Positions 42,029 through 51,085 of a DNA stretch of 64,000 nucleotides are shown piece after piece. The stretch's first letter is position 1. The number at the start of each line of letters is the position of its first letter. The translations under genes and the position numbers were made by a program. Below the pieces are notes generated by a model. The model was not told where the DNA came from, ran no database searches, and was given only the letters and a program-made list of their open reading frames with translations. Origin of the DNA: Nocardia aurantiaca (GTDB lineage Bacteria > Actinomycetota > Actinomycetes > Mycobacteriales > Mycobacteriaceae); assembly GCF_009708175.1 (NCBI RefSeq), contig NZ_WMBB01000015.1, forward strand, positions 1-64,000, in the 5' to 3' direction.

Positions 42029-42862
42029 ATGGCGAAGCGCAGCAAACATGTCAAGCCCGAACACCGCGAGATCCTGACCGCGGAGGTCCTGGCCAGCACA
42101 AGAATCAGCCCCCATTTCGTCCGCGTCACCCTGGGCGGTCCGGGCCTGGCGGGATTCACCGCCATGGGATTCGACCAGTGGTTCCGGCTGTTCATGCCGG
42201 GGCGCGACGGCAATCTGAAGCTGCCCACCTCCGCCGGCAATCTCGGCTGGTTCGCGCAGTACCTGATGATGGGCAAGGAGCACCGGCCGCTGGCGCGCAA
42301 CTACACGGTGCGTGACTACCGCGCCGCCGGCCTCGGGCAGTTCAGCAGCACCGCCGAGATCGACATCGACTTCGTCTCGCACGGCGAGGACAGCCCCGCC
42401 TCCACGTGGGCGAACAATGCCACCCCGGGCTGCGAGGTCGGACTGCTCGATGAGGGCATCACCTATCAGGCTCCCGACCACTGCGACTGGACCCTGCTGG
42501 TCGGCGATGAGAGCGCGCTGCCCGGCATCGCGGGCGTGCTGCGATCGCTGCCGCGCGAGACGAAGGGCGCGGTCTACCTCGAGATTCCGTGCGCCGAGGA
42601 CGAGCAGGAACTGGGCGAACCCGAAGGCGTGCAGGTGAATTGGCTGGTCCGCACCGAACCGCACGGCGAGGTGGGCGCGCTGGCGGCCGAGGCCGTGCGC
42701 GAGGCGGACCTTCCCGGCACGGGCGTCTACGCCTTCGTCGCGGGTGAGCAGAAGCTGGCCGCGGGCGTGCGGCGGCACCTGTCGCAGGAGCGTGAAATCC
42801 CCAAGGCGGACATCACTTTCACCGGCTACTGGCGAGTCGGCAAGTCCCAGGGCCCTGCCTGA
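42029..42862 (+). CDS. Siderophore-interacting protein, ViuB/SIP-type ferric reductase
   Basis: 277 aa flavoprotein that releases iron from imported ferric siderophores. FAD-binding motif RNYTVRDY (90-97), NAD(P)H domain with LLVGDESALPGIAGVLRSLP, C-terminal YAFVAGEQKLAAGVRRHL and GYWRVGKS. The ATG at 42029 lies 5 bp past an iron box; there is no Shine-Dalgarno and the transcript may be leaderless. The longer frame starting at 41660 overlaps menD and is rejected. Confidence 0.93.
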   Translation: MAKRSKHVKPEHREILTAEVLASTRISPHFVRVTLGGPGLAGFTAMGFDQWFRLFMPGRDGNLKLPTSAGNLGWFAQYLMMGKEHRPLARNYTVRDYRAAGLGQFSSTAEIDIDFVSHGEDSPASTWANNATPGCEVGLLDEGITYQAPDHCDWTLLVGDESALPGIAGVLRSLPRETKGAVYLEIPCAEDEQELGEPEGVQVNWLVRTEPHGEVGALAAEAVREADLPGTGVYAFVAGEQKLAAGVRRHLSQEREIPKADITFTGYWRVGKSQGPA

Positions 42863-42970
42863 GGCGCGGGTCCATGGAGCCGTTCACTCCCCCGCTCCAG
42901 GCGCGGGGAGGCGGAGCGCTCCAGAATCGAGCGCTCCGCCTCCCCGCGCTTGGCCGCGAACCTCGAGGTT
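42863..42970 (+). repeat. Dispersed repeat, copy G, forming a perfect 20-bp hairpin
   Basis: Truncated copy starting at the sip stop codon (GCGCGGGTCCATGGAGCCGT) and ending TTGGCCGCGAACCTCGAGG. GCGCGGGGAGGCGGAGCGCT (42901-42920) pairs perfectly with 42930-42949 around a 9-base loop. It lies between convergent genes and probably terminates both. Confidence 0.88.
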
Positions 42971-43014
42971 TCTGCCCCAGGGTTTGCGGCCCGTCGTCAC
43001 AGCGACCGGTCGGT

Positions 43015-43461
43015 CTAACCAGCGTGCCGCTGAACCAGGTCACCCAGGCGCGGAAGGGCCTCGGCGACATGCTTCTTCGCCGACGAGCGCATGGAGTTGT
43101 AGACCTTGGTCAGCGCCGGACGCGAAGACGCCTCGGCCCGCGCGTCGGTCACCGACAGCAGGGCATCGGCGACCTCGTCCTGCTTGGAGACCAGCAGATC
43201 GGCGAACGAACCGGCGCCACCGTTCTTGTACTCGACCCAGTACGGCTCCAGCTGCTCGACGAACTTGGGCGCGAAGGACTCCAGCGCATCACTCACGATG
43301 GACGGGCTGACCTTCTTGATCGCGGCATAGCCGCCCTTGACGACGAGGCCCGACGCGCCGCCCTTGTCCGACACCTCCTCGTCCAGGACCTTCTCCGCGT
43401 CGGCGATGAAGGCGGGACGCTTAGCGTCATCGAGCAGGGATTCAGACAGTGCTGCAACCAC
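43015..43461 (-). CDS. Conserved actinobacterial protein (DUF6918-like)
   Basis: 148 aa helical soluble protein (LLDDAKRPAFIADAEKVLDE, VSDKGGASGLVVKGGYAAIK, VTDARAEASSRPALTKVYNS). The sequence style matches a family widespread in mycolata and of unknown function; the DUF number is from memory. GTG start with GGAGG nine bases upstream. Convergent with the siderophore-interacting gene. Confidence 0.78.
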   Translation of the reverse strand: MVAALSESLLDDAKRPAFIADAEKVLDEEVSDKGGASGLVVKGGYAAIKKVSPSIVSDALESFAPKFVEQLEPYWVEYKNGGAGSFADLLVSKQDEVADALLSVTDARAEASSRPALTKVYNSMRSSAKKHVAEALPRLGDLVQRHAG

Positions 43462-43608
43462 TTTCAGGTTCCTCCGGATAGTTTTCGATCAACGAGCGCA
43501 CGCAACTATACGCACCTGTGCCCCCGCACACACGATGCCAATGCGCCGCTACTGCCACAGCAGCAACAGCACTGTAAGCCCTCCGCAATCGATTGGCAGG
43601 GTGTTCGA

Positions 43609-43745
43609 TTGCCCTCCGCATCGCTCGAGGCGGGTTCGCGGCGCTGAAAGTCTCGTTCTTCCACCTCCTCTCCTGCGCTTCCCTCCCTCCGCTGCAAGGC
43701 GTAGGTCTCTCGAGCCGCGGTCCGGAACGAGACGCGCCGCGAACC
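43609..43745 (+). repeat. Dispersed palindromic repeat, copy H
   Basis: TGCCCTCCGCATCGCTCGAG start, central GCGTAGGTCTCTCGAGCCGC, end GACGCGCCGCGAACC. It lies in the 446-bp gap (43462-43907) between the DUF6918-like gene and menB; no other structure or gene is seen there apart from presumed divergent promoters. Confidence 0.8.
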
Positions 43746-43907
43746 TCGCAGGCATTTCCGAATGTCGGTCGGGCGTCCGGAATTCGCAGCCGCTAACGAT
43801 CAGCGCTCTTGTCGGATGGCCGAATTCCGCTGTCGAGAATTCGCGTGACGCACAAAACACCGCGCCGAACTGCGGTGGGCCTCCACCACGACGCGAGCGC
43901 GAGAAGT

Positions 43908-44813
43908 ATGTTCAGACCCGTGACCTTCAATGCGACACTGTGGCGGCCCGTCCCGGGATTCGAGAACCTCACCGACATCACCTACCACCGGCACGTCGAG
44001 CAGGGCACGGTACGGATCGCCTTCGATCGTCCAGAGGTACGCAACGCTTTCCGGCCGCACACCGTCGACGAGCTCTACCGCGCCCTCGACCACGCCCGCA
44101 TGAGCGCCGACGTCGGCGCGGTCCTGCTCACCGGGAACGGCCCCAGCCCCAAGGACGGCGGCTGGGCCTTCTGCTCCGGCGGCGATCAGCGCATCCGCGG
44201 ACGCAGCGGCTACCAATACGCCTCCGGCGACACCGCCGACACCATCGACGCGGCCCGCGCCGGGCGACTGCACATCCTCGAGGTGCAGCGGCTCATCCGC
44301 TTCATGCCCAAGGTGGTCATCGCCCTGGTCAACGGCTGGGCCGCGGGCGGCGGCCACAGCCTGCACGTCACCTGCGACCTCACCCTGGCCTCACGCGAGC
44401 ACGCCCGGTTCAAGCAGACCGACGCCGATGTGGGCAGCTTCGACGCCGGCTACGGCAGCGCCTACCTGGCGAAAATGGTGGGGCAGAAGTTCGCTCGCGA
44501 GATCTTCTTCCTCGGACGGCCCTACACCGCCGAGGAGATGCACCAGATGGGTGCGGTCAACGCCGTCGTGGACCACGAGCAGCTCGAGGATGTCGCGCTC
44601 GAGTGGACCGCCGACATTCTCGGCAAGTCGCCACAGGCCATTCGAATGCTGAAATACGCCTTCAACCTCACCGACGACGGACTGGTCGGTCAGCAGCTTT
44701 TCGCCGGAGAGGCAACGCGCCTGGCCTACATGACCGACGAAGCCGTCGAGGGCCGCGACGCCTTCCTCGAGAAGCGCCGACCCGACTGGAAACCCTACCC
44801 CTGGTACTTCTGA
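43908..44813 (+). CDS. menB: 1,4-dihydroxy-2-naphthoyl-CoA synthase
   Basis: 301 aa crotonase-fold enzyme that cyclises succinylbenzoyl-CoA. Nearly identical in key regions to mycobacterial MenB: FDRPEVRNAFRPHTVDELYR, WAFCSGGDQRIRGRSGYQYA, NGWAAGGGHSLHVTCDLTLA, KQTDADVGSFDAGYGSAYLA. The ATG at 43908 (MFRPVTFNAT) gives the family length; the frame stays open 33 codons further up. The ribosome site is weak. Confidence 0.96.
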   Translation: MFRPVTFNATLWRPVPGFENLTDITYHRHVEQGTVRIAFDRPEVRNAFRPHTVDELYRALDHARMSADVGAVLLTGNGPSPKDGGWAFCSGGDQRIRGRSGYQYASGDTADTIDAARAGRLHILEVQRLIRFMPKVVIALVNGWAAGGGHSLHVTCDLTLASREHARFKQTDADVGSFDAGYGSAYLAKMVGQKFAREIFFLGRPYTAEEMHQMGAVNAVVDHEQLEDVALEWTADILGKSPQAIRMLKYAFNLTDDGLVGQQLFAGEATRLAYMTDEAVEGRDAFLEKRRPDWKPYPWYF

Positions 44814-44928
44814 ACGTTCCGGACTCGGGGCTCGACCTTCCCGCACCCGGACTTCGCACCCGAACCCCAACTGGGCTTCGCCCCCGAACCTCCCTGTGCG
44901 GCAAACGGCAAGCTGTCATGCTGCACTC

Positions 44929-45318
44929 ATGGAGATACTGAGCAGTCGGGTAATCCTGCGGCCGCGCGACTACGAGCGGACGCTGGAGTTCTATCGCGAC
45001 GCGCTGAAGCTGGCCATTGCCCGCGAGTATCCCGGTGGGACGGTCTTTTTCGCGGGACAGTCGCTCATCGAGGTGGCGGGGCACGGGCACAAGCACGACG
45101 GTCCGCCCGGCTTCGCGGGCGCCCTCTGGTTGCAGGTGCGCGACTGTGATGAGGCCGCCGCGGAACTCGCGCTGCGCGGGGTCGCCATCGACCGTGCGCC
45201 CGAGCGCGAGCCATGGGGCCTCATCGAGATGTGGATCCACGATCCCGACGGGGTGCCGATCGTCCTCGTGGAGGTGCCGGCGAATCACCCACTCCGGCGC
45301 GATATCCGGGGCGACTGA
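44929..45318 (+). CDS. VOC/glyoxalase-fold protein
   Basis: 129 aa: MEILSSRVILRPRDYERTLE, central GALWLQVRDCDEAAAELALR, C-terminal WGLIEMWIHDPDGVPIVLVE. Typical VOC metal positions (His/Glu) are partly conserved. A homologous VOC gene lies between menB and pitA in M. tuberculosis, so position is conserved. No Shine-Dalgarno before ATG. Substrate unknown. Confidence 0.85.
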   Translation: MEILSSRVILRPRDYERTLEFYRDALKLAIAREYPGGTVFFAGQSLIEVAGHGHKHDGPPGFAGALWLQVRDCDEAAAELALRGVAIDRAPEREPWGLIEMWIHDPDGVPIVLVEVPANHPLRRDIRGD

Positions 45319-45435
45319 GTGCGGCCGATACCGGCCCGGCCCGGGCGCACCACTCCTTAGCACGAAGGTAACTGTGAAATGCGTCCGGGGGCACCGGTTA
45401 ACGGAGCGTAAAGGGTATGCCGCAAACTGATCGGT

Positions 45436-46701
45436 GTGTCTGCCGAACTGCTCGTTCTGCTGATCGTTGTTTGCACAGCCTTGGCATTCGACTTCACCAA
45501 CGGATTTCACGACACCGCGAACGCGATGGCCACCTCCATCGCCACCGGTGCCCTCCCCCCGCGTACCGCCGTACTCCTGTCCGGAGCACTGAATCTGGTC
45601 GGCGCGTTCCTCAGCGTCGCCGTCGCCGCGACGGTCGCCGAGGGAATCGTCGATCTATCGGAGGTGAGCGGCCGAGCCCTGCTGGACATCGTCTTCGCCG
45701 GTCTCGTCGGAGGCATTCTGTGGAATCTGTTCACCTGGTTGTTGGGTTTGCCATCGAGTTCCTCGCACGCTCTGTTCGGCGGAATCATCGGCTCGACCAT
45801 CGCGGCGCTGGGCTGGCACGGGGTGATCTGGACCGCGGGCAGCAAGGGTGTGCTCGCCAAGATCATCGTCCCGGCCGTGCTCTCCCCGGTGGTCGCGGCG
45901 CTGGTGGCTTCGATCGCCTCCTGGGTGGTGTACCGGATCACGCGGGGCACCAACGAGAAGACCGTGTCACGCGGCTTTCGGATCGGACAGATCGGCACCG
46001 CCTCCCTGGTCTCGCTGGCGCACGGCACCAATGACGCGCAGAAGACCATGGGCATCATCTTCCTGGCCCTCATCGCGCACGGTTCGGCCAAGGCCAGCGA
46101 TCCGCTGCCGCTGTGGGTCATCGTGTCCTGCGCCATCGCCATGGCCGCCGGCACCTGCCTGGGCGGCTGGCGCATCATCCGCACCCTGGGCAGGGGCCTG
46201 GTCGACATCGCGCCGCCGCAGGGCTTCGCCGCCGAATCCACCAGTGCGGCGATCATTCTCACCTCGGCCCACTTCGGCCTGCCGCTGTCCACCACCCAGG
46301 TGGTGACCGGATCCATCCTCGGTTCCGGCATCGGACGTCCGGGCGCGGAGGTGCGCTGGGGCGTGCTGGGCCGCATGGTGGTGGCGTGGGTGCTGACGCT
46401 ACCGCTGGCCGGCGTGGTGGGCGCGATCTGCTGGGCCATCCTGCACGGCATCGGCGGCACGATCGGCGTGCTGGTGGTGCTCGCGCTGCTGATCGCCATG
46501 GCCGCGCTCATCTGGTTCCGGTCCAAGCGCGCGGTGGTCAACTCGCGCAACGTCACCGACGAATGGGATGCCCCGGCGACCCCGGCCACCCCGAATCACC
46601 GCAATGACGACACCGCGGTTCACCGCAATGACGACACCGCGGTTCACCGCAATGACGACACCGCGGTTCACCGCAATGACGACACCGTCGGAATCGGCTA
46701 G
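45436..46701 (+). CDS. pitA: Low-affinity inorganic phosphate transporter PitA
   Basis: 421 aa, about ten membrane helices in two homologous halves. Pit signatures: FDFTNGFHDTANAMATSI near the N-terminus and SLAHGTNDAQKTMGIIFLAL in the middle; FGLPLSTTQVVTGSILGSG near residue 280. Imports metal-phosphate with protons. The hydrophilic C-terminus carries four copies of HRNDDTAV encoded by a 24-bp tandem repeat. GTG start; the next small membrane gene follows after 9 bp. Confidence 0.94.
   Translation: MSAELLVLLIVVCTALAFDFTNGFHDTANAMATSIATGALPPRTAVLLSGALNLVGAFLSVAVAATVAEGIVDLSEVSGRALLDIVFAGLVGGILWNLFTWLLGLPSSSSHALFGGIIGSTIAALGWHGVIWTAGSKGVLAKIIVPAVLSPVVAALVASIASWVVYRITRGTNEKTVSRGFRIGQIGTASLVSLAHGTNDAQKTMGIIFLALIAHGSAKASDPLPLWVIVSCAIAMAAGTCLGGWRIIRTLGRGLVDIAPPQGFAAESTSAAIILTSAHFGLPLSTTQVVTGSILGSGIGRPGAEVRWGVLGRMVVAWVLTLPLAGVVGAICWAILHGIGGTIGVLVVLALLIAMAALIWFRSKRAVVNSRNVTDEWDAPATPATPNHRNDDTAVHRNDDTAVHRNDDTAVHRNDDTVGIG
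46597..46692 (+). repeat. 24-bp coding tandem repeat at the end of pitA
   Basis: Four units of CACCGCAATGACGACACCGC + GGTT; the first three are identical and the last diverges in its final four to five bases. In frame with pitA, so copy-number change alters only the C-terminal tail. Confidence 0.95.
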
Positions 46702-46710
46702 GAGACAGCG

Positions 46711-46980
46711 ATGCACACCCTGCTGCACAACCTCTCCGACCTGTGGCGAGTCATGCTGGCCGCCTTGATCTTCGGGGCCGGGCTGCCGACCGTCTTCGCG
46801 GTCGGAATCCGCTTGCGGGCGCAGGTGGACGACGGCGCGCGCGGCGCCGGCCGCACCGCCGCGCTGTTCGCGTCCACCGTCTGCTTCGCCCTGGTCATGA
46901 TCGCGGTGGTGGCCGGTGTGCTCTTCATCGCACGCGGCTTCCTGGCCTCCCGACTCGGTATTCACCTGCTCGGCGCGTGA
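46711..46980 (+). CDS. Small membrane protein, pitA-linked
   Basis: 89 aa with two transmembrane helices (about 12-33 and 52-73) separated by a polar loop (RLRAQVDDGARGAGRTAA). TAGGAGACAGCG precedes the ATG, 9 bp from pitA. A similar small membrane gene sits beside pitA in mycobacteria. Function unknown. Confidence 0.82.
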   Translation: MHTLLHNLSDLWRVMLAALIFGAGLPTVFAVGIRLRAQVDDGARGAGRTAALFASTVCFALVMIAVVAGVLFIARGFLASRLGIHLLGA

Positions 46981-47005
46981 CGCCGCCTGACCGAAAGGCA
47001 CGCTC

Positions 47006-47368
47006 GTGAGCACCCCCGAACACACCGACAAAACGACGACCGAACCCGCCCGCACCCCGCATCCGCGCGCCAACGTGCTGCAGAAGGTGCTGGACTGGCT
47101 GAAAGCCGGATATCCGCAGGGCATTCCGCAGTCGGACTACGTCGCGCTGCTCGCGGTGCTGCACCGGCGGCTCACCGATTACGAGGTGCACCTCGTGGTG
47201 GAGGAGCTGATCCGCGAGCGGGTGGCGAGTTCCGACATCGACCGCGCCGACATCGAGGCGGCGATTGCCCGAGTTGCCAAGGAGCAGCCCGGCGAGGACG
47301 ATATCGCTCGGGTGGCCTCCAGGCTCGCAGCCGGTGGATGGCCGCTGGCGACACCGACGTCCGACTGA
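47006..47368 (+). CDS. DUF3349-family protein
   Basis: 120 aa soluble helical protein: VLDWLKAGYPQGIPQSDYVA, LLAVLHRRLTDYEVHLVVEE, and a C-terminal segment common to DUF3349. GTG start. Lies between the small membrane gene and menE, the same order as in M. tuberculosis. Function unknown. Confidence 0.87.
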   Translation: MSTPEHTDKTTTEPARTPHPRANVLQKVLDWLKAGYPQGIPQSDYVALLAVLHRRLTDYEVHLVVEELIRERVASSDIDRADIEAAIARVAKEQPGEDDIARVASRLAAGGWPLATPTSD

Positions 47369-47449
47369 CCGCACGAGACCCGCAGCATCGACACCCGGCC
47401 GCCGACCCCAGCGCGCGCCGCCGTCCCACGGAATGACACGATCGCGAAC

Positions 47450-48613
47450 GTGAGCAATACTCTCCGAATCCTTCCCATGCCCACCGGCGCAGCGGTGAGC
47501 GATGTATTGCCGCATCTCCGAGAAGCCTTGGAGGGCAACGGCCCGGCCTGGCTTCCGGTCCCCACCGCCGACCGCCGCGAGACTCAGCGCCTGAGCGGCA
47601 GCCTGCGTCCCGGCGAGGAGATCGACGACGACGTGGCCCTGGTGGTCACCACCTCCGGCACCACCGGAAATCCCAAGGGCGCCATGCTCACCGCGGCCAA
47701 TCTGCGGGCCAGCGGCGACGCCACCCATGAGCGACTGGGCGGTCCCGGGCAGTGGCTGCTGGCCTTGCCCACCCATCACATCGCGGGCATTCAGGTCCTG
47801 CTGCGCAGCATTCTGGCCGGGACCGAGCCCGCCGTGCTGGACGTCTCCGGCGGCTTCCTGCCCGAGGCCCTGGTCGGCGCGATCGCCGGCATGCGCGGGC
47901 CGCGCCGCTACACCTCGCTGGTGCCGACCCAGCTGATCAAGGCCCTCGACGAGCCGGCCGCCACCGCGGCGCTGGCCGACCTGGACGGCGTGCTGGTCGG
48001 CGGCGCGGCCACCCCGAAGCCGGTGCTGGACCGGGCCCGCGCGGCGGGCATCACCGTCTTCCGCACCTACGGCATGAGCGAGACCTGCGGCGGCTGCGTG
48101 TACGAGGGAGTACCGCTCACGGGCACCAAGGTACGCATCGAGGATGGCCGGGTGCTGCTCGGCGGCGACACCGTCGCCAAGGGCTACCGCAATATCCCCG
48201 ACCACCCGGCCTTCGCCGAGCCGGGCTGGTTCCGCACCGAGGACGCCGGCCACTTCGACAATGGCGTGCTGACCATCACCGGCCGTCTCGACGAGGCCAT
48301 CATGACCGGCGGCCTGCTGGTCATCCCGCAGGTCGTCGAGGCCGTCCTCATCAACCACCCCGCCGTCTCCGAATGCGTCGTGCTCGGCCTGCCCGACGAC
48401 CGCCTCGGCCAGCGCGTCGCCACCGCCATCGTCCCGGCCCAAGGCGCGGCCGCCCCCACCCTCGACGAACTCCGCGACCACGTCGTCGCCGAACTCGACC
48501 CCATCGCCGCCCCCCGCGAACTGGCCGTCCTCGACGAACTCCCGCTCCGCGGCCCGGGCAAACCCGACCGCGCGAAGCTGCGCCAACTCCTCCTGGCCGC
48601 CTCGCCGCACTGA
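47450..48613 (+). CDS. menE: O-succinylbenzoate-CoA ligase
   Basis: 387 aa adenylate-forming enzyme. AMP-binding P-loop TSGTTGNPKG (68-77), motif TYGMSETCGGCVYEG, hinge FRTEDAGHFDNGVLTITGRL and C-terminal Lys in RGPGKPDRAKLRQLL. Activates o-succinylbenzoate for MenB. Short N-terminus, as in mycobacterial MenE. GTG start. Confidence 0.95.
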   Translation: MSNTLRILPMPTGAAVSDVLPHLREALEGNGPAWLPVPTADRRETQRLSGSLRPGEEIDDDVALVVTTSGTTGNPKGAMLTAANLRASGDATHERLGGPGQWLLALPTHHIAGIQVLLRSILAGTEPAVLDVSGGFLPEALVGAIAGMRGPRRYTSLVPTQLIKALDEPAATAALADLDGVLVGGAATPKPVLDRARAAGITVFRTYGMSETCGGCVYEGVPLTGTKVRIEDGRVLLGGDTVAKGYRNIPDHPAFAEPGWFRTEDAGHFDNGVLTITGRLDEAIMTGGLLVIPQVVEAVLINHPAVSECVVLGLPDDRLGQRVATAIVPAQGAAAPTLDELRDHVVAELDPIAAPRELAVLDELPLRGPGKPDRAKLRQLLLAASPH

Positions 48614-48619
48614 GCCGAC

Positions 48620-48658
48620 CGACAGGATGTGGGACCCCGCGGGGCCCACATCCTGTCG
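48620..48658 (+). terminator. Terminator after menE
   Basis: Stem CGACAGGATGTGGG/CCCACATCCTGTCG directly after the stop, closing the pitA-to-menE series. Confidence 0.75.
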
Positions 48659-48828
48659 AAGCCGAGTGCGCGGCCCGCGCGTCTCGATGCGGCGGCAAAT
48701 CCGCCTGTGGCCTCGGGGTGCGTCACGCGCGAGTGCCGACACCGCCCACTGCGGCACGGCGGAGGCGCACCCAGCCCGTGGCCGATCCACGGCGATGCGG
48801 TCGACCGAACCATCGATCATGTCCAGCA

Positions 48829-48861
48829 GGGCCGCCACGATCATCACGATCGTGGCGGCCC
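48829..48861. other. Perfect 13-bp inverted repeat
   Basis: GGGCCGCCACGAT and ATCGTGGCGGCCC around a 7-base loop within the 48614-49024 gap. It may be a second terminator or a protein site. No gene is seen in the gap. Confidence 0.55.
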
Positions 48862-49024
48862 CGACGCCCGGGACTTGCGGGGTCCGAGGCGCAGTCCCGA
48901 CGGTCTCGAGGGGTTCGGGGGCGCAGTCCCCGAGACTTACGAGCAGCGTTGTTCCTCCCCTCTTGCGTGAGCCGCGCAATCGCCGTGCAAGGGAGGTGCA
49001 AGCCGAGCCCCGCAGGCTGTAGCC

Positions 49025-50029
49025 ATGACTTCTTACACACCTGCCGAGACTCTCGCCATCGAGGCGGACGGCTTGGTCAAGGTCTTCGGGGAGCAGCGGG
49101 CCGTCGACGGCGTGAGTCTCGCGGTGCCGCGGGGGGCCGTCTACGGCGTGCTCGGACCCAACGGCGCCGGCAAGACCACCACGATCCGCATGCTCGCGAC
49201 CCTGCTGCGCCCGGACGGCGGTAGCGCCCGCATCTTCGGCCGCGACGTGGTGGCCGAGCCGACCGCGGTGCGCTCGCTCATCGGCGTCACGGGCCAGTAC
49301 GCGTCCGTGGACGAAAAGCTCACGGCCACCGAGAATCTGGTGATCTTCTCGCGGCTGCTGGGACTGTCCCGGACCGAGGCGCGCCGCAAGTCGGTCGAGC
49401 TGCTCGAGGAGTTCGGCCTGACCGAGGCCGCCGACAAGGCGCTGGAGAACTTCTCCGGCGGCATGCGACGCCGCCTGGATCTGGCCGCCAGCCTGATCGC
49501 GCATCCGCCGCTGCTGTTCCTGGATGAGCCGACCACTGGACTCGACCCGCGCACCCGCGCACAGATGTGGGACACCATCCGGCGGCTGGTGCGGGAGGGC
49601 TCGACCGTGCTGCTCACCACCCAGTACCTGGACGAGGCCGACCAGCTGGCCGACCGGATCGCGGTCATCGACCGCGGGAAGGTCATCGCCGACGGCACCT
49701 CCGACGAGCTCAAGTCCTCGGTCGGCCTGTCCGCGCTGCAGCTGACCCTGGCAGACCGCGACCGCATCGAGGCGGCCCGCATCCTGGTCAGCGAGGTCCT
49801 TTCGCGTGCGGCGGGCCGGATCGTCGAGGCCACCATCACCCCCGAGGCGGGCCGCATCACCGCGCCCCTGCCCGATCCCAGCATCACCACCGACATCCTG
49901 ATCCGGTTGCGCGAGGACGACATCCGGGTCGACGAGATCAATGTCGCCAAGCCGAGCCTGGACGAGGTGTTCTTCGCGCTCACCGGGCACGCCGCCGAGG
50001 ACGACGAGAGCGAACGGAGCGCCGCATGA
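49025..50029 (+). CDS. DrrA-type ABC exporter ATPase
   Basis: 334 aa. Walker A GPNGAGKT (44-51), Q-loop VTGQYASVDEKLTATENL, signature FSGGMRRR (143-150), Walker B LLFLDEPTTGLDP, switch His replaced by Gln in TTQYLDEAD, as in DrrA proteins. The C-terminal extension ends PSLDEVFFALTGH, diagnostic of the daunorubicin-resistance family. Paired with the permease that follows. Substrate unknown; drug or lipid export is likely. Confidence 0.92.
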   Translation: MTSYTPAETLAIEADGLVKVFGEQRAVDGVSLAVPRGAVYGVLGPNGAGKTTTIRMLATLLRPDGGSARIFGRDVVAEPTAVRSLIGVTGQYASVDEKLTATENLVIFSRLLGLSRTEARRKSVELLEEFGLTEAADKALENFSGGMRRRLDLAASLIAHPPLLFLDEPTTGLDPRTRAQMWDTIRRLVREGSTVLLTTQYLDEADQLADRIAVIDRGKVIADGTSDELKSSVGLSALQLTLADRDRIEAARILVSEVLSRAAGRIVEATITPEAGRITAPLPDPSITTDILIRLREDDIRVDEINVAKPSLDEVFFALTGHAAEDDESERSAA

Positions 50030-50865
50030 CCACCACCCTCACCGCCCCCGCCGGGCGGCACGCGGCGACGGCCGCACCGATCCCCGATGTGAGCAATCAC
50101 ATTCCGTTCAGGCAGACCGTGGCGAACTCGTTCACCATGGCCTACCGCGGCATCCTGAAGATCAAGCACAATCCGGAGCAGCTGTTCGACGTCACCATTC
50201 AGCCGATCCTGTTCACGGCCCTGTTCGCGGGCATCTTCGGCGGCGCCATGGCCGGCAGCGTGAGCGCGTACCTGCCGACCCTGATTCCGGGCCTGCTGGT
50301 GCAGACGGTGGTACTGACCTCGGTGGTCACCGGCACCCAGCTGCGCGAGGATATGGACAAGGGCGTCTTCGACCGCTTCAAATCCCTTCCCATCGCCCGT
50401 ATTTCGGCACTGTCGGGCGCGCTGCTGGCGGACATGGTCCGCTACGGTCTGGCCACGGTGCTGACGGTGGCGATGGGCCTGATCCTGGGCTACCGCCCGG
50501 AGGGCGGATTCGCGGCCGTGGTGGTCGCGGGTTTGCTGGTGGTGTTCTGCTCCTTCGCGATCAGCTGGATCTGGGCGCTGATCGGTATCACCGGTAAGAG
50601 CGCGCCCGCCGTGCAGGGCATGTCGATGATGATCATGTTCCCGCTGACCTTCATGTCCGGCGCATTCGCTCCGGTGTCCACCATGCCGGGCTGGCTGCAG
50701 GGCATCAACAAGGCCAACCCGATCTACTACATGGTCAATGCGGCCCGAGAACTGATGAACAGCAATGTCTACAGCTCCAACCTGGTGTACTCCGTGATCG
50801 GCTCGCTGGTCGTGATCGCGATCTTCGCACCCCTCGCGGTGAAGGCGTACATGCGGCGCGCGTGA
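50026..50865 (+). CDS. DrrB-type ABC exporter permease
   Basis: 279 aa ABC-2 permease with about six helices. ATG overlaps the ATPase stop (ATGA). Typical motifs: DVTIQPILFTALFAGIFGGA, EDMDKGVFDRFKSLPIAR, and late IMFPLTFMSGAFAPVSTMPG. Forms an exporter with the preceding ATPase. Confidence 0.92.
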   Translation: MTTTLTAPAGRHAATAAPIPDVSNHIPFRQTVANSFTMAYRGILKIKHNPEQLFDVTIQPILFTALFAGIFGGAMAGSVSAYLPTLIPGLLVQTVVLTSVVTGTQLREDMDKGVFDRFKSLPIARISALSGALLADMVRYGLATVLTVAMGLILGYRPEGGFAAVVVAGLLVVFCSFAISWIWALIGITGKSAPAVQGMSMMIMFPLTFMSGAFAPVSTMPGWLQGINKANPIYYMVNAARELMNSNVYSSNLVYSVIGSLVVIAIFAPLAVKAYMRRA

Positions 50866-50892
50866 TGCGCCCGTACCGCCCCGCGATTCGAG

Positions 50893-50923
50893 CGCCCGCC
50901 CACCGACTGTCGGTGGGCGGGCG
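50893..50923. terminator. Bidirectional terminator between exporter and AfsR-type genes
   Basis: CGCCCGCCCACCGA pairs perfectly with TCGGTGGGCGGGCG around a three-base loop, followed by TTTCGCG on the plus strand. Confidence 0.8.
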
Positions 50924-51085
50924 TTTCGCGCACCAGGCACGCTTGCCGGGAAACGCCGGGTGTGCTCGCCTGGCGACCACTGGGCACGGATCCGCCGGAA
51001 GCCGGCCCGCTCGACCCGCCGACACCGTCCGAATCCGACGAGACCGCCTCGGCCGAATCTCGCTGCGACGCAGGCGGCATCGGCG

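Noticed and set aside
44815..44900. Degenerate repeats after menB (CTTCGC-ACCCGAACC, CTTCGC-CCCCGAACC)
   Set aside because: Too short and irregular to separate from general GC-rich spacer sequence.
46925..49990. 1021-codon open frame on the minus strand
   Set aside because: It lies opposite DUF3349, menE and the DrrA-type ATPase, all clearly recognised. The sequence is the Gly/Arg/Val/His-rich composition produced by antisense of GC-rich genes.
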